A stretch of DNA of 64,000 nt from Verpa conica. Taxonomy: Eukaryota; Ascomycota; Pezizomycetes; Pezizales; Morchellaceae. The notes beneath the pieces are model-generated. The model was not told the DNA's origin. It saw only the letters and a program-made list of their open reading frames with translations, and searched no databases. The position numbers and the translations under genes were made by a program. How positions within the stretch are numbered: the stretch's first letter is position 1; each line of letters begins with the position of its first letter. Shown here one piece after another: positions 33,304-42,888 of this stretch. The DNA lies in NCBI GenBank assembly GCA_033030425.1, contig JAUFSD010000012.1:806001-870000 (forward strand), read 5' to 3'.

Positions 33304-34532
33304 TACACTGATTATATCCCAGGCTAGACCCATTAGGAGTGGTACCTGATGATACTAGACCAACCTGGCTCTAGCTAGTAGTAAATGGTAAATGATAAAA
33401 AATCATCTCTTAGCCTAACTTCAGTGGGCCGTGAGATAAACTGTATTATATTCCAGTGAGAAGAACCTTGTATTAACCTAGAGGACCTGTTTCGTAGCTT
33501 GAGACTTAACCTGATATGTAACTATAGACTCATGCCTGTGAGTTCACTCTGACTGTTAAGTGTAATACAGTATGAAAAAACGGAGTGAATTTACTGCCAT
33601 AGTACTACGGAATTTAGTTGCAAATACCAAATTAAATCAGTAATTGAGGTATTTTACTGTACCAATACCGTATTTCTCCCATCTTGCTAGCGTATTGGCG
33701 GGATCACCGTACTGATCCCACTCCTCTTTTTGGTACTGTAGTTCTATCATATATGCCACTCCTATACATTGACTATAAGTCCAGATAACACTATTAGAAA
33801 TAGTATCTGACAGTTTTACATTGCAAGATTCTCTCAGAGGCCTCAGAGACAGCTGATACCCAAGAGGGAATTTGCGAATTAGGAGGTTGGCGTATAATCT
33901 CTAGACGCATGGAAATAGTCACAGGCTTCTGAAGACCACCTGAAAGCTCTGGAGACTACTACGGTCGTCTCTGGTGACGTGTAGCGGTTTCATTATATTA
34001 GTTACTCCTATATATTAGCCATAAGTCCGGATAAGACAGGATCGAGTACCTTAGCCTCTGGGCTCCATGTACTTATGATTAATTCATCCATTCATTCAGT
34101 CCGGATAAGACTATCAGGAGCAATACCTAATTGTCTTAGTTAACCAAAAATATAACACAATCACACACTAAGTATAGGTACAGCCTATTTCAAGGTCGAG
34201 CAGCGATGAAGCAGCGTAACCTAGTGTCTGTCTTGGGGCGACTCGGGGTGGTTACCCGTTGGGAGTCCTACTTCTATGCCACTATGTTATTCATACGCCC
34301 CCCACAGTGCTTTAGAACTCAACTACAGCTCCCAAAGGCTCTATATATCGATTTCGCTTGAATTGGGCCCTGATATGCACGGGTCCTCCTCCCGCCTTTT
34401 GCTCAAGATTTGGAACCGCCCCGTGGGCGGTTCTTTGGAGTGGTTCCCGACCACTGGTTACTGTGCCTGCATGTGAATTTCACGTGCCCACGCCTTGGCT
34501 CGGAAGCATCACAGTGGTATCGTGGAGAAGTA

Positions 34533-34828
34533 CTCGCTGAAAAATAAAGTCTGTCACTTTGGGTACGAGCCGCAACAGGGCGTCCACACCAAAAGGTGAA
34601 GTGCTCACACAATATCCTTAACAAGTAGTATATGTTAATGATCATTTTTATTAGTAGTCTTATCCCTGCCATACCTCAGCTTCCTCTCTCAAGCCCTCCT
34701 ATAGTTCTTTTTCTATTCCCCGCATTTTTAGTGGCTATAAACTCAGACTAATGTAGGTACTTCACTTTTTGGTGTGGGGACTCCGTTGCGACTCGTACCC
34801 AAAGTGACAGACTTTATTTTTCAGCGAG
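34533..34828. mobile_element. MITE with CTCGCTGAAAAATAAA termini, copy 1
   Basis: A 296-bp element between TA dinucleotides (34531-34532, 34829-34830). The terminal repeats are long, about 70 bp with few mismatches, starting CTCGCTGAAAAATAAAGTC and running through the CACACCAAAAGGTGAAGT area. The internal part is shared, inverted, with 54552-54853. It ends about 170 bp before the start of the hydrolase gene. Confidence 0.85.
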
Positions 34829-34839
34829 TACTGCTTTGG

Positions 34840-34997
34840 TATTGTATGACGTCACACATTCTTCAGCCTTTCGACGTCACCAACACGTAGAGAATGACCG
34901 CCTCCAGCAACTTATCCTGAAATTTAGGAATTTTCCCAGATAGTATATAATAGTTGCTTTTCCATACCTATCCGTATCTCATTTCTTGAGTTTTACA
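34840..34997 (+). promoter_or_regulatory. Promoter of the hydrolase-like gene: CRE-type site and TATA box
   Basis: TGACGTCA lies at 34847-34854 and a second CGACGTCA at about 34874-34881. A TATA box (TATATAA) is at 34944-34950, about 48 bp before the ATG at 34998. The sites match bZIP targets; use is inferred. Confidence 0.55.
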
Positions 34998-36740
34998 ATG
35001 AGCAAACTTTGGGGCCCAAGGAAGCCTGACGATAACGAAGGCCTGGAATCGACTCAGATGCCGGATCCCGATGAACGGACTAGTCTTTTGCCACCGCACA
35101 GTGCGCACCACCCGCTCAATCCCGACGACCCAGCGGTCTCACCATATAATCTTCTCTCTGTACGGTCGCTGAGATGGGCATCGATATTACTCTTGATTAT
35201 TTCTTTGCTTTGGTGGATTGTCCTTTTGATCTCGTTATTTGTGAGCCCACCAGGAGTATATTCAAGGGGCAGTGGGTTTTTGGATTTCGCGTATGATTCC
35301 TATTTAACTTTACTTGACCAAGCAGGGTAATAATCTTACTATATATGCTTAGCTTCTCGACACTCGCAACTGGCAGTCTGATTTTACTACTTTTATTTTT
35401 CGCCACTCCTTCGAAGTCCGAGCAATACTCATGGATAATTTTATCCTTCTTTCTATTCATCGATGTGATTATTGTCTTAGCCGTCCCACGTGTCCGCGGT
35501 GAAGAAGGCTGGGTTGGAATTGTATCTGTGCTTTGGGCAACTGGGATTAGTGCTTGGGGTGTTTGTCTCTCTTTTTCTATCCCCTCTATCAAGTGTTTAT
35601 ATAGTCCAAGTATTGATACATATTATTTAGATTCTTTGTGACCGTGTTGTTGCGTACGGAAAGCGGGAGGAGGAAGAGCGCCTTACTGGCCGTCGCGAAA
35701 CTAAGCGCTCTTTAGCAGAATGGCTATCAGTTTTCTCCTCTACAATTGTGCTTATCGCTTTCATCGCAATCGCTTTCCTTTTTACTGGGACCCTTACCCT
35801 TCGCTCTATTGACGCCTCCCTTGTACCACCTGGGACTCGATATTGGGTAGACGGCCACAAATACGAGATCCACATTTTCTGTACAGGAAATTCCACTACA
35901 TCTGATGGAAAGGAAGTAACAACGATCCTTGTAGAAGGAGGAGAGGATCCGGTAAAACATGGCTTGGAAGGATGGATTCTAAGTGCCTACCAGGATAAGA
36001 AAATTGAGAGGTACTGCTATTGGGATAGACCTGGCCTCGGTTTTAGCGAAAACGCACCGAGCCCTTTTTCTGCTGGCATGGCTATTGATGTATTGTCAGA
36101 AGCACTCATGAAAGCAGATGAAAGCGGACCGTGGTTACTTGTTTCTCATGGAGTAGGAGGGTAGATATTATTCCCTCGTTTCAACACTTTACCTCCAAAT
36201 TTACTGATAGCTATTAGGATCTACTCCCGCATATTCGCATCCCGCCATACTAGTCAAGTAAAAGGCTTGCTCTTGATTGATTCCCTTCCAGAGTCCCAGC
36301 TTTACCGTATTGGTTCTGCTGGTAGGGGGTTTATCCTTTGGCTCCGTGGAGTTATTAGCCCACTGGGGGTTGACCGTTTGATGGGAGCCATCTTCATGGG
36401 TCGTAATCGTGCAGACCGCACGTACGGGCGTTCGGCGTATCAGAATGGAAAACAAATCAAGGCAAAACTTCAAGAGAATTTAGTGGCCACAACGTTCACG
36501 AAGAATGAAATTGCAGCGGCCAAAGCAATCCTACCAAAAGAAGTTCCTATCGCTGTTGTAAGCTCGGGGGAGTCGATCAAGGGTGACCAGCAGTGGAACG
36601 ACGGTCAAAGGGAGTTGACTGAAATTACAGAAAATTTAGTGGCTTGGGATGTAGTTAACCATGCTCCCCATGATGTTTGGGATAGCATAGATGGGAGCAA
36701 TGTTTTACTTAAAAGATTAGGGCAGTTGTTACATCGATAG
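34998..36740 (+). CDS. Integral membrane alpha/beta-hydrolase-fold protein lacking the nucleophile
   Basis: Resembles the fungal family often labelled mitochondrial integral membrane protein; function unknown. Four exons: 34998-35326, 35377-35560, 35631-36160 and 36218-36740, giving 521 residues. The N-terminus MSKLWGPRKPD...DERTSLLP is polar and cytosolic-like. Four hydrophobic stretches follow (near residues 68-90, 111-123, 131-145 and about 200-222), then a hydrolase-like domain. The position of the nucleophile elbow reads LLVSHGVGG, with Gly where Ser is expected, followed across an intron by IYSRIFASRH and LLLIDSLPES. A His near the end (VNHAPHD) could be the old catalytic His. It is probably a non-catalytic fold. 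The start is supported by the TATA box 48 bp upstream. Confidence 0.75.
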
Positions 36741-38064
36741 GCTTCTGGGGGATATCACAATTTGTCATTTTAGTGGGATATGTTCTAACTTAGCCTTCTT
36801 TTCATTATATTAGTAAGCATAACATGTAGTGTTTTCAGAGTGGTGGTATATACAGAACAGTAGTATAGTCAAAATGACTTGTAGCAATGACAATGACAGA
36901 CTTACCTAATTTTAACCTAGATAACTCAAAGAAACGGGTAACCATGCATGCGTCCTTTGTAATTTATTTGATAGTATTGCGGGTCTGACCGACCTTTGGG
37001 TAACCTACTAAAGCAATAAAATCCCAAGGTTCTTCCCCTGTTTATCGTAAGCTACCATACCTACTCGAAAAATTAGCTATTCCCAGTCTCAGAAGTGTTA
37101 GGCATGCCCCCCAACGGGCCAGAAAATCGGGGACGTCCTCCAGCGGGCCAGCCTACGAGCGGACAGGTAGGCATCCCCTGAATGGGTTAACTGTTTGAGG
37201 GGTAGCAGTGTCCCCTATGGGTAGGTGATAAATCATGGCCCAATTAATATAGGCACAGTATACATAAATGAAGTTAGTAGTCGGAAAAATATTGGCCTAT
37301 CTTGGGATTTTATTTTATTTTTATACCACGCATTATTTTCTCTAGGGATTTTTATATGGTGGGTAATTTTTTGTAGCAAACAATAGTTGGGTAAAATAGA
37401 GTAAAATAGCTGTCTAGCCGTTCAGGGTATGCAGTGTGTCCTCCAATGGGTAGCCCATTGAGGGATGCCCTATAAAACTGATTTATTGCTATCCGTTGGG
37501 TGCCCATTAGGGGGATATCCCTCTAACAGGCCAGCTTATTCAGGGGACGTCCTCCCGATAGACAGCGTCCCCCACATGACCCGTCGAATACGTTAGCGTT
37601 ACTTTCGCGGCACTCCGAGTACCTATAACAGCGTACGGCAAAAAAGATCGAGAAACGTGATACGAGATCAAGATTTTTTATTCGTCCTTTAGGTTCCTTA
37701 CGGAGATTCTAGTATTAGGATTGGCCACAAGACCCTGATAGTACTCGTGCTTCAAAGAAGTTGACACGTGACTACCTATCGAGTGGTGACCCACCAAAAA
37801 ATAAATATCACGTGTGATCTTTTTACCATACGCTGTATTTAGGATCCGAGCCTAAGCGGCAATCACCGAAATAGAATGTAAACCCTAACCCTGGGGAATT
37901 GGTCGTTGTCAACGCTTCTCATATAGGTCGTGCTTTTATACTTGCGTATGTAAACTCCCTTTTCCCACCTAGGGACTTTCCCCGCACCATTCTCCCAATT
38001 TCTCGTTCGAATACTTCTATTCTTGCTAGTCGCTAAGTTTACTACTCTTCGTGTTTTTATAGCT
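36741..38064. other. Intergenic with tandem-like G/C repeats and a MITE
   Basis: No gene. From 37090 to 37590 there are repeated pieces of the type GGGACGTCCTCC, GGGCCAGC and GGATGCCC, in both orientations, like a decayed repeat. The MITE at 37629-37835 follows. The last 200 bp are the upstream region of the next gene. Confidence 0.55.
37629..37835. mobile_element. MITE related to 33152-33303, right part altered
   Basis: The left end CAGCGTACGGCAAAAAAGAT and the internal TTCTAGTATTAGGATTGGCC match the 33152 element. The right end CAGCGTATGGTAAAAAGATC is kept, but about 55-60 bp containing a pair of CACGTG boxes (near 37768 and 37809) replace the matching right arm. Confidence 0.7.
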
Positions 38065-40074
38065 ATGACTACTCGGAGACTGCTTGCCCGTTCCGTCTTT
38101 ACAGTCATGTCTAAACCTCGTTCTCCAGCTTTCCACCCCCCTTGCGGGCCTTCTCAAGGCTTGACAGCCACACGGAGGCTCCATGCTACCGCTAATCACC
38201 TCAATCCGGCCTCCACGGCCCCCTTAATAAACTATCCTATGACCCATGAGAAAATTGCATCTCCAGTGAATACGAAGCACTTTATCGACAATAGATTTAT
38301 TGAATCCCAGGCTAAAGTTTGGATTGATCTTCATGACCCCGCTACAAACAACCTTGTTACCCGAGTCCCACAATCTACAGATGCCGAATTGAAGGCGGCT
38401 GTTGACTCGGCAGCGAAGGCGTTTCCGCAATGGAAGGCTACGAGCTTGTTGACAAGGCAACAGATTATGTTTAAGCTTGTTGCGCTTATTAGGCGAGATT
38501 GGGATAGATTGGCGGCAAGTATTACCTTAGAGCAAGGTAAAACTATGGTCGACGCAAAGGGAGACGTCCTGAGAGGTTTGCAAGTTGCTGAGGTTTGTCT
38601 TTACCTTAGAGTTGATATTTAAACATTAGCTAAGATGGTACACTGGTAGACTGCATGTGGAATTACTACGCAATTGACTGGTGAAGTCTTGGAAGTGAGT
38701 AAAGATATGGAAACTAGGAGCTATCGCGAGCCTCTAGGCGTCGTAGCTGCTATTTGCCCTTTTAGTAAGTTCTCAGTGCCAGGTTGTCAACTGTTTTAGT
38801 ATCAAAAATTAACTAGATCTTAGATTTTCCCGCAATGTGTGTTATCTTCTGAATTGAGTTTTGCTGCCACATGAACTAAATTTTAATTTAGGATTCCATT
38901 ATGGTGCCTACCTCTTGCTACAATAACAGGTAACTGTCTGATAATGAAGCCTTCGGAGAGAGAGTAAGCTTTAAGCCCAAAAGCGACTAGTTCTATACTA
39001 ATTACTGGCATCTTGAAGTCCCGGTGCTGCAATGATCATTGCAGAACTCGCTAGGGAAGCTGGACTACCTAACGGTGTCCTGAACATTGTTCACGGTTCT
39101 GCGAAGACTGTCGATTTTATCATCGACGAGCCGAGAATTAAAGCTATTAGTTTTGTTGGGAGTGACAAAGCTGGCCAATACATTTACTCTCGTGGTTCGG
39201 AGCAGGGGAAACGCGTGCAGGCGAATCTTGGCGCTAAAAACCATGCTGCGTAATACCCCTGATAGTCTAAGTTTCGGCTGGTAAATTTCTAATGCATTAT
39301 ATAGGGTCATGCCAGATGCTAATAAGAATGCCACCATCAATGCAATTGTTGGTGCTGCTTTTGGTGCTGCTGGGCAACGTTGCATGGCCCTTTCAACCCT
39401 GGTTCTTGTCGGCGAAGCGCAGAGTTGGCTACCGGATATCGTAGAACAGGCGAAGAAGCTGAAAGTTGATGGTGGCTTTGAGGATGGTGCCGATTTAGGT
39501 CCTGTAATTTCCCCACAGTCGAAGAAAAGGATTGAAGGATTGATCCAGAGTGCCGTTGATGAGGGCGCGACACTCTTACTTGATGGGAGAGGATACAAGC
39601 CATTGAAATACCCCAATGGAAACTTTGTGAGTGATTCGTGTTCCTCAATATGGGTTTGTACTAATCCGTGAACACTTTTAGGTCGCTCCAACTATCATCT
39701 CAGATGTGAAAATCAACATGAGGTGTTACGAGGAGGAGATATTCGGACCAGTACTCGTCTGCTTAAATGTTGACACGCTGGAGGATGCTGTAGACTTGAT
39801 CAATGCTAATAAGTATGGAAACGGAGTAGCAATATTTACTAATAGTGGATCGACTGCGGGGAGATTCCAGAGAGATATAGAGGCTGGGCAAGTTGGAATT
39901 AATGTTCCGATTCCAGTCCCTCTTCCCATGTTCTCTTTCACTGGGAATAAGGGCTCAATCGCAGGACAAGGAGGAAACTACTTTTATGGAAAGGCTGGAC
40001 TTAATTTCTACACCCAGCTTAAAACTGTTACATCGTATGGGTACCTTTACTTAGATTTTCCTATTTGGAGCTAA
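38065..40074 (+). CDS. Methylmalonate-semialdehyde dehydrogenase (ALDH6 family), mitochondrial
   Basis: CoA-acylating oxidation of methylmalonate and malonate semialdehyde in valine and pyrimidine breakdown. Seven exons: 38065-38592, 38650-38764, a 13-nt exon 38824-38836, 38892-38963, 39019-39249, 39305-39626 and 39682-40074, giving 557 residues. The N-terminus [20 protein letters not shown] is an Arg-rich mitochondrial presequence. ALDH6 marks: [11 protein letters not shown] near the start, [40 protein letters not shown], and the catalytic Cys near residue 346 in the family-specific GQRCMALS. The tail [14 protein letters not shown]...[12 protein letters not shown] fits. The micro-exon supplies NFPAM and is needed to keep frame. 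The first intron's 3' site (38649) is slightly uncertain because two or three residues are short there. Confidence 0.93.
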
Positions 40075-41370
40075 TAAATGTTATAGGTTGTGGAGGAGCG
40101 AGGATGCTATTGCGACAAAGGCTTCGACTGCTATGCCTACCCATTCCTAGAAGATTCTCACGTATTTTTTTCATTGGAAGGGGTAGTTATTAGATGAAAA
40201 CTAGTGTATTCATAGCCGATAATTTTAAACTAGCTATTCTAACTACCTATATACTCGATCCTCTAATGCAATTTTCTACAGTTTATCTTTCGGGCCCAGT
40301 TTTGGTTAGGTACGTATCCTTAGTCTATACTAAAAGCCAAACTCATGAAGATTCTTTAGAGATAATCTGTAGTAGTTTAATTTAAAAGAGCGGGTATACT
40401 AAGGCGTTCATCAAGAACCCGTGATTTTCGCAACCACAACTAAGTTCCCAATCTAGCGTACTGTTTATCCAAGTATAGGTTTATCTCACACAGAAAATTC
40501 TTTGCCTAGTGACTATATACAGCGGCCGTTTGATAGTTTATTTTTCTTTCCTACACCTATTAGAACGATCAAACCTTGGTGAAAATACTGACGACCAACT
40601 CCCAATAAAAACAATAAACTCATGGCACGCGGCACGTGATGATAGGTTAAATCTACCTCCATTGATAAGTCAGGACAAGCCGGGAACTATTATATGCATG
40701 TCTCACAGGGAGTATCACACACCTAGCTCATTGCGGAGTCTAAGTTGTATGATGACAAGGTGTAATCAGTCATGAAAACCAGATGATGAGACAAACACGA
40801 ACTCCAAGGTATTTTGGCATCCGAGTATAGAAGTTCTGGGCGGCTACCTTATCAGTGGAGGGGTCAAGATAAGGCAGATCCGATCGAAACTTGTCTGCCA
40901 CCTTCGCTACTCAAAGCTCACCCAACCTCGCTTTACCTGGTTCGCTAGACAACAAGAAAGGAAACCGGTATCTATGTTTCCTTACTTTATCGTAGGTACA
41001 GGTCGTACGTACACTCAAGAATAGCTATTATTTATTGATATAGAATCTTGCATCAGCCAAGCCCAATGCCTGTTTACTCCCCCCTTTCAAATCTTTCAGA
41101 TGCGACTAGAAATCTCACATGATGGGTTCCTCGTCTGTTTGTGCCTTGTTGGGCTTGCTGGTGTTTGGTACCCCCCCGCCTCTGTACCCTCTGAACACTC
41201 GCTTCCTCTGCATACTTAGCAGCACCATCCCTCCTCTTGTTTTGCTTCCCTTCACCTTTTTTTCTTCATACTCTGCCTTCCTTTTCTTTTTACTACAACC
41301 GCTGAGCCTACGACTATATCGTTTTTCTCTAGCATAAAAAGCAAAAGCGAAGAGAAAGAATAAAAACACA
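40075..41370. other. Intergenic; no supported gene
   Basis: Contains the 3' region of the dehydrogenase and the upstream region of the DUF3602 gene. The last 250 bp before 41371 are C/T-rich on the plus strand, as in many fungal leaders. Open frames near 40509 and 41119 are not gene-like. Confidence 0.5.
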
Positions 41371-41961
41371 ATGACCGAAACCGTTTCCCACGGTCGTGGA
41401 GGTGTTTGAGCCCATATCCCAAATCCTACTAACTTTTTACACAATAATATTTCTCGACCAGAGGATAATAGAAATACTAATATTGTGAATTATAGGACAG
41501 GGAAATATTGGCCCTGATCAAACAGAGTACACCGACGGAGGTATCCACCGCACAGGTGATCCAGCTGCTTCGGGAGCTACCTATTCTAGTGGTGTAAGAT
41601 TATCCGATATTAATGCCTATATATCATCCGAGCTGATACCTATATAGCGAGGTGGAGCAGGCAATATCGGATCTCCTCGCCAGGAGGCAACGGCCACTGG
41701 TACTGATGATGATATTATTCCTGATGCGGCGAGGTTGAGTACTAACCCTGATGAAGCTCATCATACTGGGGTATGTGCACTTGCCCCCATTTTCCATTTT
41801 CCATTTTCCTTCTTTTTTACTTTTTTTTTCTGGGGAATACTAACAGAATTTATGGATAGAGAGGTGGTGAGGGAAACTTTGTGGCCCCTGAGACTAAGAC
41901 AAAGCCCCACGAAGGTCTGGCGGAGAAACTTAAGAGGAAGTTCTTTGGGATTAGGAAGTGA
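41371..41961 (+). CDS. Small Gly-rich protein with three GRGGxGN motifs (DUF3602 type)
   Basis: A 117-residue hydrophilic protein in four short exons (41371-41401, 41496-41593, 41648-41770, 41860-41961), so easily missed by frame-based searches. It starts MTETVSHGRGGQGNIG, has SGRGGAGNIGSP in the middle and TGRGGEGNFVAPE near the end, and finishes in the basic EKLKRKFFGIRK. These motifs match the fungal DUF3602 family as I remember it; its function is unknown. All introns are GT-AG with branch-like CTAAT or CTAAC (introns 1 and 3). Introns 2 and 3 fall at the same place in the repeat, between Gly and Arg of G|RGG; intron 1 falls two codons later, within the last Gly codon. No signal peptide or membrane segment. 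Confidence 0.85.
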
Positions 41962-42888
41962 TTCATGGGTCCGATTGTAGTACGTAATAAGCAAGGTGTA
42001 AAGTCTTAGATCTAACAGCATGATCTCAGGTTTCTTGGCTGTGGGCTGGGGTTTCTTGCTTGTAGCACCTTTATGTTTAATAGGTGTTTATCGGTATTAA
42101 TAGATAGTCTTCCCATAACTAAGTCACATGAGTTACAAGTAATTCGTACCTGGAATTATCCCATAAGGCATAAGGTGGTAAGAGGTGCTGTCCCCTTATA
42201 TAATAGCTAGCCGTGCCTTTTGCTAGAGCAGCGGTCTAGTCAGAGGGTCTTCTAGAGATGTAGTTTCCCTAGACCCTCCCCTAACCCAGGAAATCAGTCA
42301 AGCTCTCATTGGTAGCAGGTCAGTCTATCCTGCTGACATAGCCATGATTTGCGTCCCCATAGAAAAGGGGCGACAATGACACGATATGGGATAGTTAAAG
42401 ATATGCGGGTTCGCTGAACAACAGACTAGAGTACGAGATTCTCAGGAGATCTATTCAGGGACGGATAGGTATATCTACAGGCAGCGAGCGACACGTCATC
42501 TGCGCTATGAGCATGTGCTCTCTACTCCGAAATGGATTATAATTACATACCATACAAAATCGTAGACTTGGCATACTTTTTGTATCGTATGCAGGCTATT
42601 TCGGAAACGTCTTGCAATTACAAGTACTGGTTCTAGAAAACAACCTATCTGCAGGTGGTGAGATCTCTATGTACTGCGGGAATGGCCAACCGTTTCTTTT
42701 ATCAGCCCCTCACATGTGAATCCCAGGGTCCAGACAAGTGATGCTAGGTGGTCAGTGCCAAGCGCCAGGTTGCTCTAACTGCATATGTACTTTACCTGAG
42801 CTTCAACGCTGACATGGACAACTCCCCCGTCTTCTTCTTCTAGACGTTCAACTCTCGAAATTATATACTTAATCCTCAGCACAGAGAA
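41962..42888. other. Intergenic with a decayed MITE copy
   Basis: No gene. Around 42520-42630 the sequence ATACCATACAAAATCGTAGA...TTTGTATCGTATGC forms an imperfect inverted repeat related to the element at 29356-29480. The rest includes the upstream region of the Sec12 gene. Confidence 0.55.
42520..42630. repeat. Degenerate copy of the 29356 MITE
   Basis: The central part (TACCATACAAAATC, TAGACTTGGCA) matches the 29356 element in inverted orientation; the outer arms (ACTCCGAAATGG and inverted ACGTTTCCGAAATAG) are only partly conserved. Confidence 0.55.

Larger units (their letters stand above)
28301..34530. other. Gene-free AT-rich region with dispersed inverted repeats
   Basis: About 6.2 kb without any coding frame above noise. 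TA-rich words (TATATATA) dominate. It carries MITE-like elements at 29356-29480, 30420-30785 and 33152-33303, a repeat shared with 61.8 kb (30106-30205), a C11A27 run (30951-30988) and four or so partial copies of a short unit around TTACTCCTATAYATT...TAAGTCCGGATAAGAC between 33.1 and 34.1 kb. A fragment TATAACACAATCACACACTA at 34152 resembles the family-2 LTR end. GC-richer pieces at 32.6-33.1 kb show nothing recognisable. Confidence 0.6.

Noticed and set aside
35327..35352. Ultra-short introns of 25-27 nt (also at 16294-16319, 21207-21231 and 46314-46340)
   Set aside because: In each case a 50-66 nt intron with a later acceptor or an earlier donor gives a better protein and keeps frame, so no ultra-short intron is needed.
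37090..37590. CRISPR-like or tandem array of GGGACGTCC pieces
   Set aside because: Spacing is irregular and units are diverged and in both orientations; this is eukaryotic repeat debris.
39065..39691. Open frame of about 208 codons antisense to the methylmalonate-semialdehyde dehydrogenase
   Set aside because: It lies wholly over exons and introns of a well-supported gene on the other strand and has no recognisable domain.
14261..40074. A metabolic cluster made of the two aldehyde dehydrogenases and the regulator between them
   Set aside because: The genes lie more than 20 kb apart with a gene-free region between and belong to unrelated pathways.
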